64,000 nt of DNA from Mycolicibacterium flavescens (lineage in GTDB: Bacteria > Actinomycetota > Actinomycetes > Mycobacteriales > Mycobacteriaceae), in NCBI RefSeq assembly GCF_001722335.1, contig NZ_MIHA01000020.1, positions 37,730 through 101,729 on the forward strand. Direction: 5' to 3'. Shown piece after piece: positions 18,500 to 27,204 of this stretch (position 1 is the stretch's first letter; each line of letters starts with the position of its first letter). A program made the translations under genes and the position numbers. Under the pieces are notes generated by a model. It did no database searches, was not told the origin of the DNA, and saw only the letters and a list, made by a program, of their open reading frames with translations.

Positions 18500-20236
18500 A
18501 TGACCGTGACCCCAGAGAACGAGAAGCGCCAGAAATCCAGCACTGCTGAACGCGCACTGAAGTCGCCGTCGAGCGAGGTGGTGCCACACCCCGTGCTCGA
18601 CCAGCCGGTCGAACCGGACGCGCTGCGATCCCGCGGCATCGACTGGGTCGTCTTCGGGGTCACCGCGGTCATCGCGCTGTGCTTTTTGACGTGGGGTTTC
18701 GTCAGCACCGCGTCGCTGGCCACCGCGTCGGGCAACGCGCTGACCTGGGTGATGGACAACACGGGCTGGTTGTTCGTGCTGGCCGCGTCGGGTTTCGTGG
18801 TGTTCGTGCTGTGGCTGGCGATCAGCCGCTACGGCGCGATTCCGCTGGGCCGCGACGACGAGGAACCCGAATTCAACAGCGTGTCCTGGGTCGCGATGAT
18901 GTTCAGCGCCGGTATGGGCATCGGGCTGATGTTCTTCGGGGTGGCCGAACCGCTGTCGCATTTCGTGACTCCGCCGCCGGGCACCGGGCCGGAGGGCAAC
19001 CCGAACGCGGTGCAGAACGCGATGGCCACCACGCTGTTCCACTGGACGTTGCACCCGTGGGCGATCTACGCGGTGGTGGGCCTGGCGATCAGCTACGGCG
19101 TGTACCGCAAGGGCCGGCTGCAGCTGATCAGCGCGGCGTTCGAGCCGCTGCTGGGGGAGCGCGCGAACGGCCGCGGGGGCAAGATCATCGACATGCTGGC
19201 GATCTTCGCCACCCTGTTCGGTTCGGCAGCCTCACTTGGCTTGGGCGCCTTGCAGATTCGCAGCGGCCTTCAGATCGTCGCCGGCATCGGGGAGACCGGC
19301 AACACCATCCTGGTCGTGACCATCGCGGTGCTCACCTGCGCGTTCGTCCTTTCGGCGGTATCGGGCGTCGCGCGCGGCATCCAGTGGCTGTCGAACATCA
19401 ACATGGTGTTGGCGTTGCTGCTCGCGGTGTTCGTATTCGTGGTCGGGCCAACGGTTTTCATCCTCAACCTGCTGCCGACCTCGCTGGGCAGCTACCTGGC
19501 CGACCTGCCGACGATGTCGGCGTGGACCGGCGCCGAGGGCGCTGCGGTCAACGAGTGGCTGCAGTCGTGGACGATCTTCTACTGGGCGTGGTGGGTGTCG
19601 TGGACGCCGTTCGTCGGGATGTTCATCGCGCGGATCTCGCGCGGGCGCACCATCCGCCAGTTCGTCGCCGGTGTGCTGCTGGTGCCCAGCCTGGTGTCGC
19701 TGGTGTGGTTCGCGGTGTTCGGCGGTTCGGCGATCCGCGAACAGCAGGAGGGTGTGGACCTGGCCGGGGAGGGCAGCATCGAGGCCCAGTTGTTCGGGCT
19801 GCTCGACCAGTACCCGATCGCGACGATCGCCAGCGTGCTGGTGATGCTGCTGGTGGCGATCTTCTTCGTCTCCGGCGCCGACGCGGCGTCGGTGGTGATG
19901 GGCTCGCTGTCCGAGCGCGGCACCATCAAACCCAGTCGCGGCACGGTGATCTTCTGGGGTGTGGCCACCGGCGCCGTCGCGGCGGTGATGCTGCTGGTCG
20001 GCGGGGAGGACGCGCTGACCGGTCTGCAGTCGATCACGATCATCGCGGCGCTGCCGTTCGTGCTGGTGATGGTGGGCCTGGCGGTGGCGCTGGTGCGGGA
20101 TCTGCGCCGCGACCCGATGATGGTGCGCAAGAGGTACGCCGAGGAGGCCGTCGACAGCGCGGTCATCCACGGCGTCACCGAACACGGCGACGACTTCATC
20201 ATCTCGGTGGAGAAGGACCCGGCCGCCGACGGCTAA
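18500..20236 (+). CDS. BCCT family betaine/carnitine/choline transporter
   Basis: A 578-residue inner-membrane transporter with about twelve helices, a long soluble N-terminus (about 50 residues) and a short C-terminus. Diagnostic BCCT segments are present: M-F-S-A-G-M-G-I-G-L-M-F-F-G (the glycine stretch of TM3) and F-Y-W-A-W-W-V-S-W-T-P-F-V-G-M-F-I-A-R-I (tryptophan box of TM8). The G-M-G-I-G form is that of sodium-coupled betaine carriers such as BetP. It imports compatible solutes, most likely for osmoprotection. It is inserted between the acyltransferase and the DUF6912 gene, a place where I do not recall a transporter in M. tuberculosis. ATG at 18500. Confidence 0.93.
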   Translation: MTVTPENEKRQKSSTAERALKSPSSEVVPHPVLDQPVEPDALRSRGIDWVVFGVTAVIALCFLTWGFVSTASLATASGNALTWVMDNTGWLFVLAASGFVVFVLWLAISRYGAIPLGRDDEEPEFNSVSWVAMMFSAGMGIGLMFFGVAEPLSHFVTPPPGTGPEGNPNAVQNAMATTLFHWTLHPWAIYAVVGLAISYGVYRKGRLQLISAAFEPLLGERANGRGGKIIDMLAIFATLFGSAASLGLGALQIRSGLQIVAGIGETGNTILVVTIAVLTCAFVLSAVSGVARGIQWLSNINMVLALLLAVFVFVVGPTVFILNLLPTSLGSYLADLPTMSAWTGAEGAAVNEWLQSWTIFYWAWWVSWTPFVGMFIARISRGRTIRQFVAGVLLVPSLVSLVWFAVFGGSAIREQQEGVDLAGEGSIEAQLFGLLDQYPIATIASVLVMLLVAIFFVSGADAASVVMGSLSERGTIKPSRGTVIFWGVATGAVAAVMLLVGGEDALTGLQSITIIAALPFVLVMVGLAVALVRDLRRDPMMVRKRYAEEAVDSAVIHGVTEHGDDFIISVEKDPAADG

Positions 20237-20245
20237 CCTCGCCTG

Positions 20246-20743
20246 GTGCGCGTCTACATACCGGCGACCCTGGCCATGCTGCAGCAGCTCGTCGCCGACG
20301 GGGCGCTGCACGCCCGTAGCGGCACCGCGTTCGCGGTCACCCCGGCCCTGCGCGAGTCCTACGCCGAGGGTGACGACGACGAGCTTGCCGAGGTCGCGCT
20401 GCGCGAGGCGGCGCTGGCGTCGCTGCGGCTGCTGGGCGGGCAGGGCGTCGGTGAGCTGCCGCCGCGGCGGGCGGTGCTGGTGGCCGACGTCGAGGACGCC
20501 GCCCCGCGACCCGATCTCGACGACGCGGTGGTGCGGCTGACCGGGCCGGTCGGGTTCGATGCGGTGATCGCGGCCTACGTCGACAACGCTGAGGCCGAGT
20601 CGGCGGTGCTGGCCGCCGTCGATGCGGTCGACGACGCCGATCTGGGTGACGAGGACGCCGAGTTCGTCGTCGGCGACGCCCAGGACCACGACCTGGCCTG
20701 GTATGCGCCGCAGGAACTGGCGTTCCTTCTCGAGCTGCTCTGA
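20246..20743 (+). CDS. Conserved hypothetical protein, Rv3231c-like (DUF6912)
   Basis: A 165-residue acidic soluble protein beginning M-R-V-Y-I-P-A-T-L-A-M-L from a GTG at 20246, nine bases after the BCCT stop. It is rich in Asp, Glu and Ala with no catalytic signature that I can name; the centre has R-R-A-V-L-V-A-D-V and the end W-Y-A-P-Q-E-L-A-F-L-L-E-L-L is the best conserved region of this actinobacterial family. Function unknown. It lies immediately upstream of the oxidoreductase-desaturase pair, as in M. tuberculosis, separated by a palindromic repeat and an operator-like site. Confidence 0.82.
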   Translation: MRVYIPATLAMLQQLVADGALHARSGTAFAVTPALRESYAEGDDDELAEVALREAALASLRLLGGQGVGELPPRRAVLVADVEDAAPRPDLDDAVVRLTGPVGFDAVIAAYVDNAEAESAVLAAVDAVDDADLGDEDAEFVVGDAQDHDLAWYAPQELAFLLELL

Positions 20744-20751
20744 CGTCCTGC

Positions 20752-20813
20752 GGTGAGCAGACACAGAATCGCGTAATCGCGGCCGTCCGGGTGCGAGTCC
20801 GCGTCTGCTCGCC
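20752..20813. repeat. Dispersed palindromic repeat, family 2, copy 1
   Basis: A 62-base element whose ends are inverted: GGTGAGCAGAC (20752-20762) against GTCTGCTCGCC (20803-20813), 10 of 11 pairs. It resembles the element at 60478-60540 in its GAGCAGAC-type ends and A-rich inner flank. It sits in the gap after the DUF6912 stop, so it could act as a terminator hairpin, but its recurrence between unrelated genes marks it as a repeat. Confidence 0.6.
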
Positions 20814-20835
20814 GTTCGGGTGGATACGGGAGCGT

Positions 20836-20855
20836 AAGTTACGGTACCGTAGGTT
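20836..20855. promoter_or_regulatory. Palindromic operator-like site before the oxidoreductase gene
   Basis: TACGGTACCGTA (20840-20851) is a perfect 12-base palindrome inside a larger imperfect one, AAGTTACGG-TA-CCGTAGGTT. It ends four bases before the ATG at 20859. The same motif recurs upstream of desA3, so one repressor, plausibly a TetR-type lipid regulator, may control both genes. The binding protein is not identified. Confidence 0.6.
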
Positions 20856-20858
20856 GCC

Positions 20859-21995
20859 ATGGCCAAGAATCACGTGAAGGTTTCGGCCAATGTCGTCGAT
20901 ACCGTGCGGCCGTCGGTCGCCGGAGCCGACAGACATCCGGGCTGGCACGCGCTGCGTTCCCTCGCACAGCGGATCACCACACCGCTGCTGCCCGACGATT
21001 ACCTCAAGCTGGCGAACCCGCTGTGGTCGGCGCGCGAACTGCGCGGCCGGGTGCTGGAGGTGCGTCGCGAGACCGTCGACTCCGCGACGCTCGTCATCAA
21101 GCCCGGCTGGGGTTTCACGTTCGACTACCAGCCCGGGCAGTACATCGGGATCGGTGTGCAGATCGACGGGCGGTTCCGCTGGCGGTCGTACTCACTGACC
21201 TCCGCGCCGTCGCGCACCACCCGCACGATCGCGATCACCGTCAAGGCGATGCCCGAGGGCTTCCTGTCGACGCACCTGGTCGACGGCCTGGCCCCCGGGA
21301 CGATCGTGCGGCTGGCCGCGCCGCAGGGCAACTTCACGATGCCCGACCCCGCGCCGGCCAAGGTGCTGTTTTTGACCGGCGGGTCCGGGATCACCCCGGT
21401 GATGTCGATGCTGCGCACCCTGGCGCGTCGCGACCAGATCACCGACATCGTCCACTTGCATTCCGCACCAACCGAATCCGATGTGATGTTCGCCGGTGAA
21501 CTCGCCGAGCTGGCCGATGCGCACCCCGGGTACCGGCTGCGGATCCGGGCCACCCGCACCGAGGGCCGGCTGTCGCTCGACCGGTTGGCCGACGAGGTCC
21601 CCGACTGGCGTGAGCGCCAGACCTGGGCCTGCGGCCCCGAGGGCATGCTCGACACCGCCTCGCGGGCGTGGTCGGAGCACGGCGTTCCCGAGAACCTGCA
21701 CCTCGAGCGGTTCGCGGTCACCAAGGCGGCCGTGCAGGGCGCCGGCGGCACCGTGGAGTTCGCGCGCAGCGGCAAGACCGCACAGGTGGACGCCGCGACG
21801 CCGCTGATGGACGCCGGGGAGCAGGCCGGGATCCGGATGCCGTTCGGGTGCCGGATGGGCATCTGCCAGTCGTGTGTGGTGGGTCTGCTCGACGGCCACG
21901 TGCGCGACCTGCGCACCGGTGTCGAGCACGAACCCGGCAGCCGCGTGCAGACGTGCGTGTCGGCGGCAGCGGGCGATTGTGTACTCGATGTGTGA
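20859..21995 (+). CDS. Ferredoxin reductase of the DesA3 stearoyl-CoA desaturase system
   Basis: A 378-residue oxidoreductase, orthologous in sequence and position to Rv3230c. An FAD/NAD(P)H reductase module comes first, with [10 protein letters not shown] (FAD) and G-G-S-G-I-T-P-V (nucleotide binding). It is followed by a C-terminal plant-type [2Fe-2S] domain with C-R-M-G-I-C-Q-S-C and a distant T-C-V. The protein passes electrons from NADPH to the membrane desaturase DesA3. The ATG at 20859 lies right after the palindromic operator, so the leader must be very short. desA3 follows 68 bases downstream behind its own operator-like sites. Confidence 0.93.
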   Translation: MAKNHVKVSANVVDTVRPSVAGADRHPGWHALRSLAQRITTPLLPDDYLKLANPLWSARELRGRVLEVRRETVDSATLVIKPGWGFTFDYQPGQYIGIGVQIDGRFRWRSYSLTSAPSRTTRTIAITVKAMPEGFLSTHLVDGLAPGTIVRLAAPQGNFTMPDPAPAKVLFLTGGSGITPVMSMLRTLARRDQITDIVHLHSAPTESDVMFAGELAELADAHPGYRLRIRATRTEGRLSLDRLADEVPDWRERQTWACGPEGMLDTASRAWSEHGVPENLHLERFAVTKAAVQGAGGTVEFARSGKTAQVDAATPLMDAGEQAGIRMPFGCRMGICQSCVVGLLDGHVRDLRTGVEHEPGSRVQTCVSAAAGDCVLDV

Positions 21996-22010
21996 GGTTT
22001 ACTCGCCAGT

Positions 22011-22044
22011 AACCTACGGGTACGTAGGTTACGGTAGCGTACGG
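22011..22044. promoter_or_regulatory. Palindromic operator-like sites before desA3
   Basis: AACCTACG (22011-22018) pairs with CGTAGGTT (22023-22030) across GGTA. Overlapping its right arm, TACGGTAGCGTA (22030-22041) matches the palindrome before the reductase gene in 11 of 12 bases. AGGAGG follows at 22051 and the ATG at 22064. Two overlapping operator copies here and one upstream point to co-regulation of reductase and desaturase, probably by fatty acyl signals; the regulator is unknown. Confidence 0.6.
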
Positions 22045-22063
22045 AGCGAGAGGAGGCTCGACC

Positions 22064-23290
22064 ATGGCAATCACTGACGTTCCGGAGTTCGCCCATCTGA
22101 CTGAGTCGGACATCGAGGGTCTGGCCGTGGAGTTGGATGCGATCCGGCAGGACATCGAAGACTCCCGCGGCGAACGCGACGCGCGCTACATCCGTCGCAC
22201 CATCGCCGGCCAGCGCGCGCTGGAGGTGGCAGGTCGGCTGATGCTGGCCGCGAGCTCGCGTCGCTCCGCCTGGTGGGCAGGCACCGTCACGCTCGGCGTG
22301 GCCAAGATCATCGAGAACATGGAGATCGGCCACAACGTCATGCACGGCCAGTGGGACTGGATGAACGATCCCGAGATCCACTCCTCCACGTGGGAGTGGG
22401 ACATGAGCGGGTCGAGCAAGCACTGGCGGTTCACCCACAACTTCATGCATCACAAGTACACCAACATCCTGGGCATGGACGACGACGTGGGCTACGGCCT
22501 GCTGCGCGTCACCCGCGATGCGAAGTGGAAGCCGTTCAACCTCGGAAACCTGCTGTACAACACGATTCTCGCGCTCGGCTTCGAATGGGGCGTCGGACTG
22601 CAGCACGTCGAGCTCGGCAAGATCTTCAAGGGCCGGGACAACCGCGACGAAAGCAAGGTCCGCGCACGGGAGTTCGCCGCCAAGGCGGGCGCCCAGGTGG
22701 TCAAGGACTACGTCGCCTATCCGGCACTGACGTCACTGTCCCCGGGTGCGACGTTCCGTTCGACGTTGACGGCCAACGCGGTCGCCAACGTGATCCGCAA
22801 TGTCTGGTCGAACGCGGTGATCTTCTGCGGCCACTTCCCTGACGGCGCAGAGAAATTCACCAAGACCGACATGGTCGGCGAGTCCAAGGGCCAGTGGTAC
22901 CTGCGTCAGATGCTGGGCAGTGCCAACTTCGAGGGCGGCCCGGTGTTGCGGTTCATGAGCGGCAACCTGTGCCATCAGATCGAGCACCACCTGTATCCGG
23001 ACCTGCCGAGCAACCGGCTGCACGAGATCTCGGTCCGGGTGCGCCAGGTGTGCGACAAGTACGACCTGCCGTACACGACGGGTTCGTTCCTGGTGCAGTA
23101 CGGCAAGACGTGGCGCACGATCGCCAAGCTGTCGCTGCCGGACAAGTACCTGCGCGACACCGCCGACGACGCCCCCGAGACCCGCAGCGAGCGGATGTTC
23201 GCCGAACTCGAGCCCAGCCAGCGCCGCGGCCTCAAGTCGGCGATCACGGCGGCGCGGGCGCGGCGGCGCCAGAAGCGTCTGGCGGCCTGA
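22064..23290 (+). CDS. desA3: Membrane acyl-CoA delta-9 desaturase DesA3
   Basis: A 408-residue membrane-bound di-iron desaturase that introduces a double bond into stearoyl-CoA to give oleoyl-CoA. The three histidine boxes are visible: G-H-N-V-M-H-G, T-H-N-F-M-H-H-K and H-Q-I-E-H-H-L-Y-P, the last being of the HxxxHH type found in the fatty-acid desaturase family. Hydrophobic segments lie between boxes. It needs electrons from the upstream ferredoxin reductase, with which it shares operator-like palindromes. The C-terminus is strongly basic (A-R-A-R-R-R-Q-K-R). RBS AGGAGG is well placed for the ATG. Confidence 0.94.
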   Translation: MAITDVPEFAHLTESDIEGLAVELDAIRQDIEDSRGERDARYIRRTIAGQRALEVAGRLMLAASSRRSAWWAGTVTLGVAKIIENMEIGHNVMHGQWDWMNDPEIHSSTWEWDMSGSSKHWRFTHNFMHHKYTNILGMDDDVGYGLLRVTRDAKWKPFNLGNLLYNTILALGFEWGVGLQHVELGKIFKGRDNRDESKVRAREFAAKAGAQVVKDYVAYPALTSLSPGATFRSTLTANAVANVIRNVWSNAVIFCGHFPDGAEKFTKTDMVGESKGQWYLRQMLGSANFEGGPVLRFMSGNLCHQIEHHLYPDLPSNRLHEISVRVRQVCDKYDLPYTTGSFLVQYGKTWRTIAKLSLPDKYLRDTADDAPETRSERMFAELEPSQRRGLKSAITAARARRRQKRLAA

Positions 23291-23300
23291 GCATTTTCTG

Positions 23301-23362
23301 CGCGAGCGTGCGTGTCTGCGCACGACACGCCGCGGAAAATCAGCGCTCTGCGCACGCTCGCG
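23301..23362. repeat. Dispersed palindromic repeat, family 1, copy A
   Basis: Perfect 12-base terminal inverted repeats, CGCGAGCGTGCG (23301-23312) and CGCACGCTCGCG (23351-23362), enclose the core GCACGACACGCCGCG. Related copies are at 24011-24085 (opposite orientation) and 48148-48208. The element lies between convergent genes, and its right arm is also the last codons of the methyltransferase gene. Confidence 0.75.
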
Positions 23363-23996
23363 ACGCGATGAGGTAGGCCTGCTGCGTCGACTCGAGGCCG
23401 TCGTCGTCGGCGTCGCGCACCAGGCGCGCGTACGGCCGGAGGCCCGCGTCGGCGAGCAGCCGCTCGACCGCCTCCGGGCGGCGGCGGTGGAACGTCAGGT
23501 CCACCTCTTCGCTGAACGCCTCGGTGAGCACTTTCGGCTGATCGCCGACCTGGAAGGCCAGCAGCGCATGGCCGCCGGGTCGAAGTATCCGGTGGAACTC
23601 CGAAAAGACCTGCGGCAGCTGATCATCAGGGATATGGATTGTCGAATACCACGCGCAGACACCGTCGGCGTGGCCATCGGGCAGGTCGGTGCGCATCATC
23701 GACCCGACGCGGTACTCGAGGTCCGGGTTCAATCGGCGCGCCTCGGCAATCATGTTCGGGGAGAGGTCGATTCCGACGACGTCCACGCCGTAATCGGCGA
23801 GGATGCGTGACGTCGCCCCGGTGCCGCAGCCGAGGTCGACGACGAGCCCGTCGGGCCGGATCAGCCCGGCGAACCCCGACAGCACCGCGCGGTCGAGGGG
23901 CTTGTCGCGGAGGTGGTCGTGGAACCGTTCGGCATAGCCGGCGGCGGTCACGTCGTAACCCTCTCGGGTGCGCCGCTCGTAGTGCGGTTCGCTCAC
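23340..23996 (-). CDS. Class I SAM-dependent methyltransferase
   Basis: A 218-residue methyltransferase. The SAM-binding motif I is V-V-D-L-G-C-G-T-G-A-T-S-R, followed by V-G-I-D-L-S-P-N-M-I (acidic loop) and F-H-R-I-L-R-P-G-G-H-A-L-L-A-F (post-motif), the ubiE/UbiG-like Methyltransf_11 pattern. It is cytoplasmic with unknown substrate. The GTG at 23996 begins M-S-E-P-H-Y-E-R-R-T; the longer frame upstream runs through the repeat copy B and is not credible. The final residues S-R-A-C-A-E-R are encoded within repeat copy A, so the repeat has become part of the C-terminus. It is not part of the M. tuberculosis gene order as I recall it. Confidence 0.87.
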   Translation of the reverse strand: MSEPHYERRTREGYDVTAAGYAERFHDHLRDKPLDRAVLSGFAGLIRPDGLVVDLGCGTGATSRILADYGVDVVGIDLSPNMIAEARRLNPDLEYRVGSMMRTDLPDGHADGVCAWYSTIHIPDDQLPQVFSEFHRILRPGGHALLAFQVGDQPKVLTEAFSEEVDLTFHRRRPEAVERLLADAGLRPYARLVRDADDDGLESTQQAYLIASRACAER

Positions 23997-24010
23997 TGGC
24001 GGCAGTCTAC

Positions 24011-24085
24011 GCACGCTCGTTCGGGTTTGAGCGTGCGCAAAGTGTCGAAGTTGCGCGGCGTGTCGGGTGCAAACGCGCACGCTCG
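24011..24085. repeat. Dispersed palindromic repeat, family 1, copy B
   Basis: Inverted arms GAGCGTGCGC (24029-24038) and GCGCACGCTC (24075-24084) enclose, on the reverse strand, the core CCGACACGCCGCGC that aligns with copies A and C. An additional GCACGCTC at 24011-24018 can pair with the left arm to form an alternative hairpin. It occupies most of the gap between the methyltransferase start and the rsgA stop. Confidence 0.7.
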
Positions 24086-24103
24086 CCCCAAAGAGGTGAG
24101 GGG

Positions 24104-25093
24104 TTACCAGGCTGTCGACTCGTGCAGGGCGGCCAGCAGCCTGCGGGCGGCGGCGACCCGCTCGACGGCCGGCCCGGTCAAAGTGTCCAGCGCGCACTCC
24201 GGGTCGGCGGGCGGACCCATGTGCCCGCAACCGCGCGGACAGTCCTTGATGGCCTCGGCCAGATCCGAGAACGCCAACAACACGTCGTCGGGTTCGATGT
24301 GGGCCAACCCGAACGACCGGATGCCCGGCGTGTCGACCACCCAGCCGCCCGACGCCAACGGCAGCGCCACCGACTGCGTCGACGTGTGCCGACCCCTGCC
24401 GATGTCGGTGACCGCGCCGGTCGCTCGATCCGCCTCGGGCACAAGCCGATTCACCAGCGTCGACTTGCCGACCCCGGAGTGGCCCAGCAGCACCGTGACC
24501 CGGTCGGTCAGCAGCGGCGCGACCGTGTCGAGCGGATCGTCACGGCCGGCGGTCGTGACGGTCAGGTCCAGGTCGGCGAACTGCGCGGCGAACGGCTCCG
24601 CGGGCGCCAGGTCGGTCTTGGTCAGGCAGAGAATGGGTTGCAGTCCGCCCGCGTAGGCCGCGATCAGCGCGCGCTCCACCAGGCCGGTGCGCGGCGGCGG
24701 GTCGGCCAGCGCCACCACCATCAGCAGCTGGTCGGCGTTCGCGACGACGACGCGCTCGCTGGGGTCGGTGTCATCGGCGGTGCGGCGCAACACCGTTCGC
24801 CGATCACCGCGGCGCACGATGCGGGCCAGCGTGTCCGGCCGCCCGGACAGGTCACCGACGATCCCGACCTCGTCACCCACCACGATGGGCGTGCGGCCCA
24901 ACTCGCGCGCCCGCATCGCGGTCACCCGCCGGTCCGGGTCACCGCCGAGCGCGCATCCCCACCGCCCCCGGTCGACCGTGACCACCATGGCTTCCTGCGC
25001 ATCGGCGTGGTCGGGGCGGGTCTTGGTCCGCGGCCGCGAGCCACGACCCGGGCGTACCCGGACGTCGGACTCGTCGTACTCGCGCCGGCTCAA
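24104..25093 (-). CDS. rsgA: Ribosome small subunit-dependent GTPase RsgA
   Basis: A 329-residue circularly permuted GTPase that checks late 30S subunit maturation. An N-terminal OB-like domain precedes the permuted G motifs: L-T-K-T-D-L (G4) comes before G-H-S-G-V-G-K-S-T (G1) and D-T-P-G-I-R-S-F (G3). A C-terminal zinc finger is C-P-R-G-C-G-H with a later E-C. The start is taken as TTG at 25093, whose TTGA overlaps the aroA stop and gives the length expected for mycobacterial RsgA (about 330); ATG or GTG alternatives further in would remove the basic N-terminus. Confidence 0.93.
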   Translation of the reverse strand: MSRREYDESDVRVRPGRGSRPRTKTRPDHADAQEAMVVTVDRGRWGCALGGDPDRRVTAMRARELGRTPIVVGDEVGIVGDLSGRPDTLARIVRRGDRRTVLRRTADDTDPSERVVVANADQLLMVVALADPPPRTGLVERALIAAYAGGLQPILCLTKTDLAPAEPFAAQFADLDLTVTTAGRDDPLDTVAPLLTDRVTVLLGHSGVGKSTLVNRLVPEADRATGAVTDIGRGRHTSTQSVALPLASGGWVVDTPGIRSFGLAHIEPDDVLLAFSDLAEAIKDCPRGCGHMGPPADPECALDTLTGPAVERVAAARRLLAALHESTAW

Positions 25094-26418
25094 GCGGTGC
25101 CGACCTCCGTCGTCTGGCCGGCGAGCATGTCGGCCCACAGGGCCGGGAAGTCGGGGATGGTCTTGCCGGTCGTCTCGATGTCCTGCACCGTCACGCCCGG
25201 AACCTTCAGTCCCACAATGGCGCCCGCGGTGGCCATCCGGTGGTCGGCGTAGGAGTGCCACAGCCCGCCGCGCAACTGCCGGGCGGTGATGACCAGGCCG
25301 TCGGCGGTCTCCTCACACTGCCCGCCGAGACCGTTGATCTCCGCCGACAGCGCCGCCAACCGATCGGTTTCGTGCCCGCGAAGGTGCGCGATGCCCGACA
25401 GGCGCGAAACCGCGCCGGGGGAGGCCAGCGCGGCCAGCGCCGCCACCGCGGGGGCCAACTCGCCGACATCGCGCAGGTCCACGTCGATACCGTCGTACTC
25501 GTGCGCGCCGCACACCTCGAGGTACGAATCCCCGTGCCGCACAGTGGCGCCGAGCTTCTTCAGGATCGCGACGATGGTTTCGGTCGGCTGGGTGCTCGCC
25601 TGCGGCCAGCCCGCCAGGCGCACGGTCCCGCCGCTGACCACCGCCGCGGCCAGGAACGGCACCGCGTTCGACAGATCGGGCTCGATCACCCATTCCCGCG
25701 CGGCGACGGGTCCGGGCGCCACCCGCCACCGGTTGGCCTCGGTGTCGTCGACGTCGACGCCCGCGTCGCGCAGCATCGCCACCGTCATCGACACATGTGG
25801 CGCCGACGGCACCGCTTCGCCGGTGTGCACGACGGTCAGCCCGTCGCGAAAACTGGCTCCCGACAACAACAGTCCCGACACGAACTGTGAGGACGCCGAC
25901 GCGTCGATCTCGACGGTCCCGCCGGCGACCGACCCGGCGCCGCGCACCGCGAACGGCAGCCCGTCGCCGTCGATGTCGACCCCGAGCCCGCGCAGCGCGT
26001 CGAGCAGCGGCGAGATCGGGCGGACGCGGGCCTGCTCGTCACCGTCGAAAGTGATCGTCGCGGTGCCCAGCGCCGCGACCGGCGGCACGAACCGCAACAC
26101 CGTGCCCGCCAGCCCGCAGTCGATGCGTGCGCCGTCGCGCGGGTCGACCGCGCCGCCGATGCTCAGGTGGTCGGCCGCACCGTCGACACTGACCCCGAGT
26201 TCCTGCAGCGCGCCGATCATCAGGTCGGTGTCGCGACTGCGCAGCGCACCCGTGACGGTCGACGGCCCCTGCGCGGTGGCCAGCGCCGCCAGCACCAAGG
26301 CCCGGTTGGTCTGCGACTTCGAACCCGGGACGGTGATCGTGGCGTGCACGGGGTTGGCGATCGTCGGTGCAGGCCAGGCCGCCGGTTCTGCGGGTTCGGT
26401 GTTGTTCACAGCTCCCAT
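25090..26418 (-). CDS. aroA: 3-phosphoshikimate 1-carboxyvinyltransferase (EPSP synthase)
   Basis: A 442-residue enzyme of the shikimate pathway, joining shikimate-3-phosphate and PEP. Seen: [10 protein letters not shown] (substrate phosphate site), [11 protein letters not shown] (the G-x-A-G-T-x-x-R loop), Q-F-V-S-G-L-L-L, and the C-terminal H-R-M-A-T-A-G motif. Position and sequence match Rv3227. The start is ATG 26418 or GTG 26409; neither is decisive. It is divergent from the SRAP gene, 36 bases apart, and translationally coupled to rsgA through a 4-base overlap. Confidence 0.95.
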   Translation of the reverse strand: MGAVNNTEPAEPAAWPAPTIANPVHATITVPGSKSQTNRALVLAALATAQGPSTVTGALRSRDTDLMIGALQELGVSVDGAADHLSIGGAVDPRDGARIDCGLAGTVLRFVPPVAALGTATITFDGDEQARVRPISPLLDALRGLGVDIDGDGLPFAVRGAGSVAGGTVEIDASASSQFVSGLLLSGASFRDGLTVVHTGEAVPSAPHVSMTVAMLRDAGVDVDDTEANRWRVAPGPVAAREWVIEPDLSNAVPFLAAAVVSGGTVRLAGWPQASTQPTETIVAILKKLGATVRHGDSYLEVCGAHEYDGIDVDLRDVGELAPAVAALAALASPGAVSRLSGIAHLRGHETDRLAALSAEINGLGGQCEETADGLVITARQLRGGLWHSYADHRMATAGAIVGLKVPGVTVQDIETTGKTIPDFPALWADMLAGQTTEVGTA

Positions 26419-26454
26419 CTTCCCCTGTCGGCGATGCGTGCCACCATGGGATTC

Positions 26455-27204
26455 ATGTGTGGACGTTTCGCGGTCACCACCGACCCGGCGCTGCTGGCCG
26501 AGAAGATCAAGGCGATCGACGAGACCACGGCGAGCGGCAAAGACACCGGCGCCAATTACAACGTGGCCCCGACCACGACGGTCAGCACTGTCGTCAAGCG
26601 GCACAGCGACCCCGACGACGAGGCCACCCGACGGCTGCGCTCGATGCGCTGGGGCCTGATCCCGCCGTGGGCCAAGGCCACCGGTGACGGCAGCCCGGAG
26701 ACCAAGGGCCCGCTGCTGATCAACGCCCGCTCCGAGAAGCTGACCACTTCGCCGGTGTTCCGCGCCTCGGCCAAGAGCAAGCGCTGCCTGGTGCCGATGG
26801 ACGGCTGGTACGAGTGGAAAGGCGAGAAGGGCGCCAAGACCCCGTTCTTCATGTACGCCGGCGACGGTGAGCCGCTGTTCATGGCCGGGCTGTGGTCGAC
26901 GTGGCGACCCAAAGACGCCCCCAAGGACGCCAAACCGCTGCTGAGCTGCACGATCATCACCACCGACGCCGCGGGCCCGCTCGCCGACATCCACGACCGG
27001 ATGCCGCTGACCATCAGCGAACGCGACTGGGACCGCTGGCTAGACCCCGACGCGCCCATCGACGAAGGCCTGCTGCGCGGGCACGGCGACCTGGACCGGG
27101 TGCAGGTCCGCGAGGTCTCGCGGCTGGTCAACAGCGTGCGCAACAACGGCCCCGAGTTGATCGAACCGGCGCAGCCGGAACCGGAACAGGGCACCCTGCT
27201 TTGA
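26455..27204 (+). CDS. SOS response-associated peptidase (SRAP/HMCES) family protein
   Basis: A 249-residue SRAP protein starting M-C-G-R-F, so that after removal of Met the catalytic Cys2 becomes N-terminal. Other active-site elements are visible: [15 protein letters not shown] and I-H-D-R-M-P. Family members (YedK, HMCES) form a thiazolidine cross-link with abasic sites in single-stranded DNA and protect them. It matches Rv3226c. Its TGA overlaps the TTG start of the following methyltransferase. Confidence 0.92.
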   Translation: MCGRFAVTTDPALLAEKIKAIDETTASGKDTGANYNVAPTTTVSTVVKRHSDPDDEATRRLRSMRWGLIPPWAKATGDGSPETKGPLLINARSEKLTTSPVFRASAKSKRCLVPMDGWYEWKGEKGAKTPFFMYAGDGEPLFMAGLWSTWRPKDAPKDAKPLLSCTIITTDAAGPLADIHDRMPLTISERDWDRWLDPDAPIDEGLLRGHGDLDRVQVREVSRLVNSVRNNGPELIEPAQPEPEQGTLL

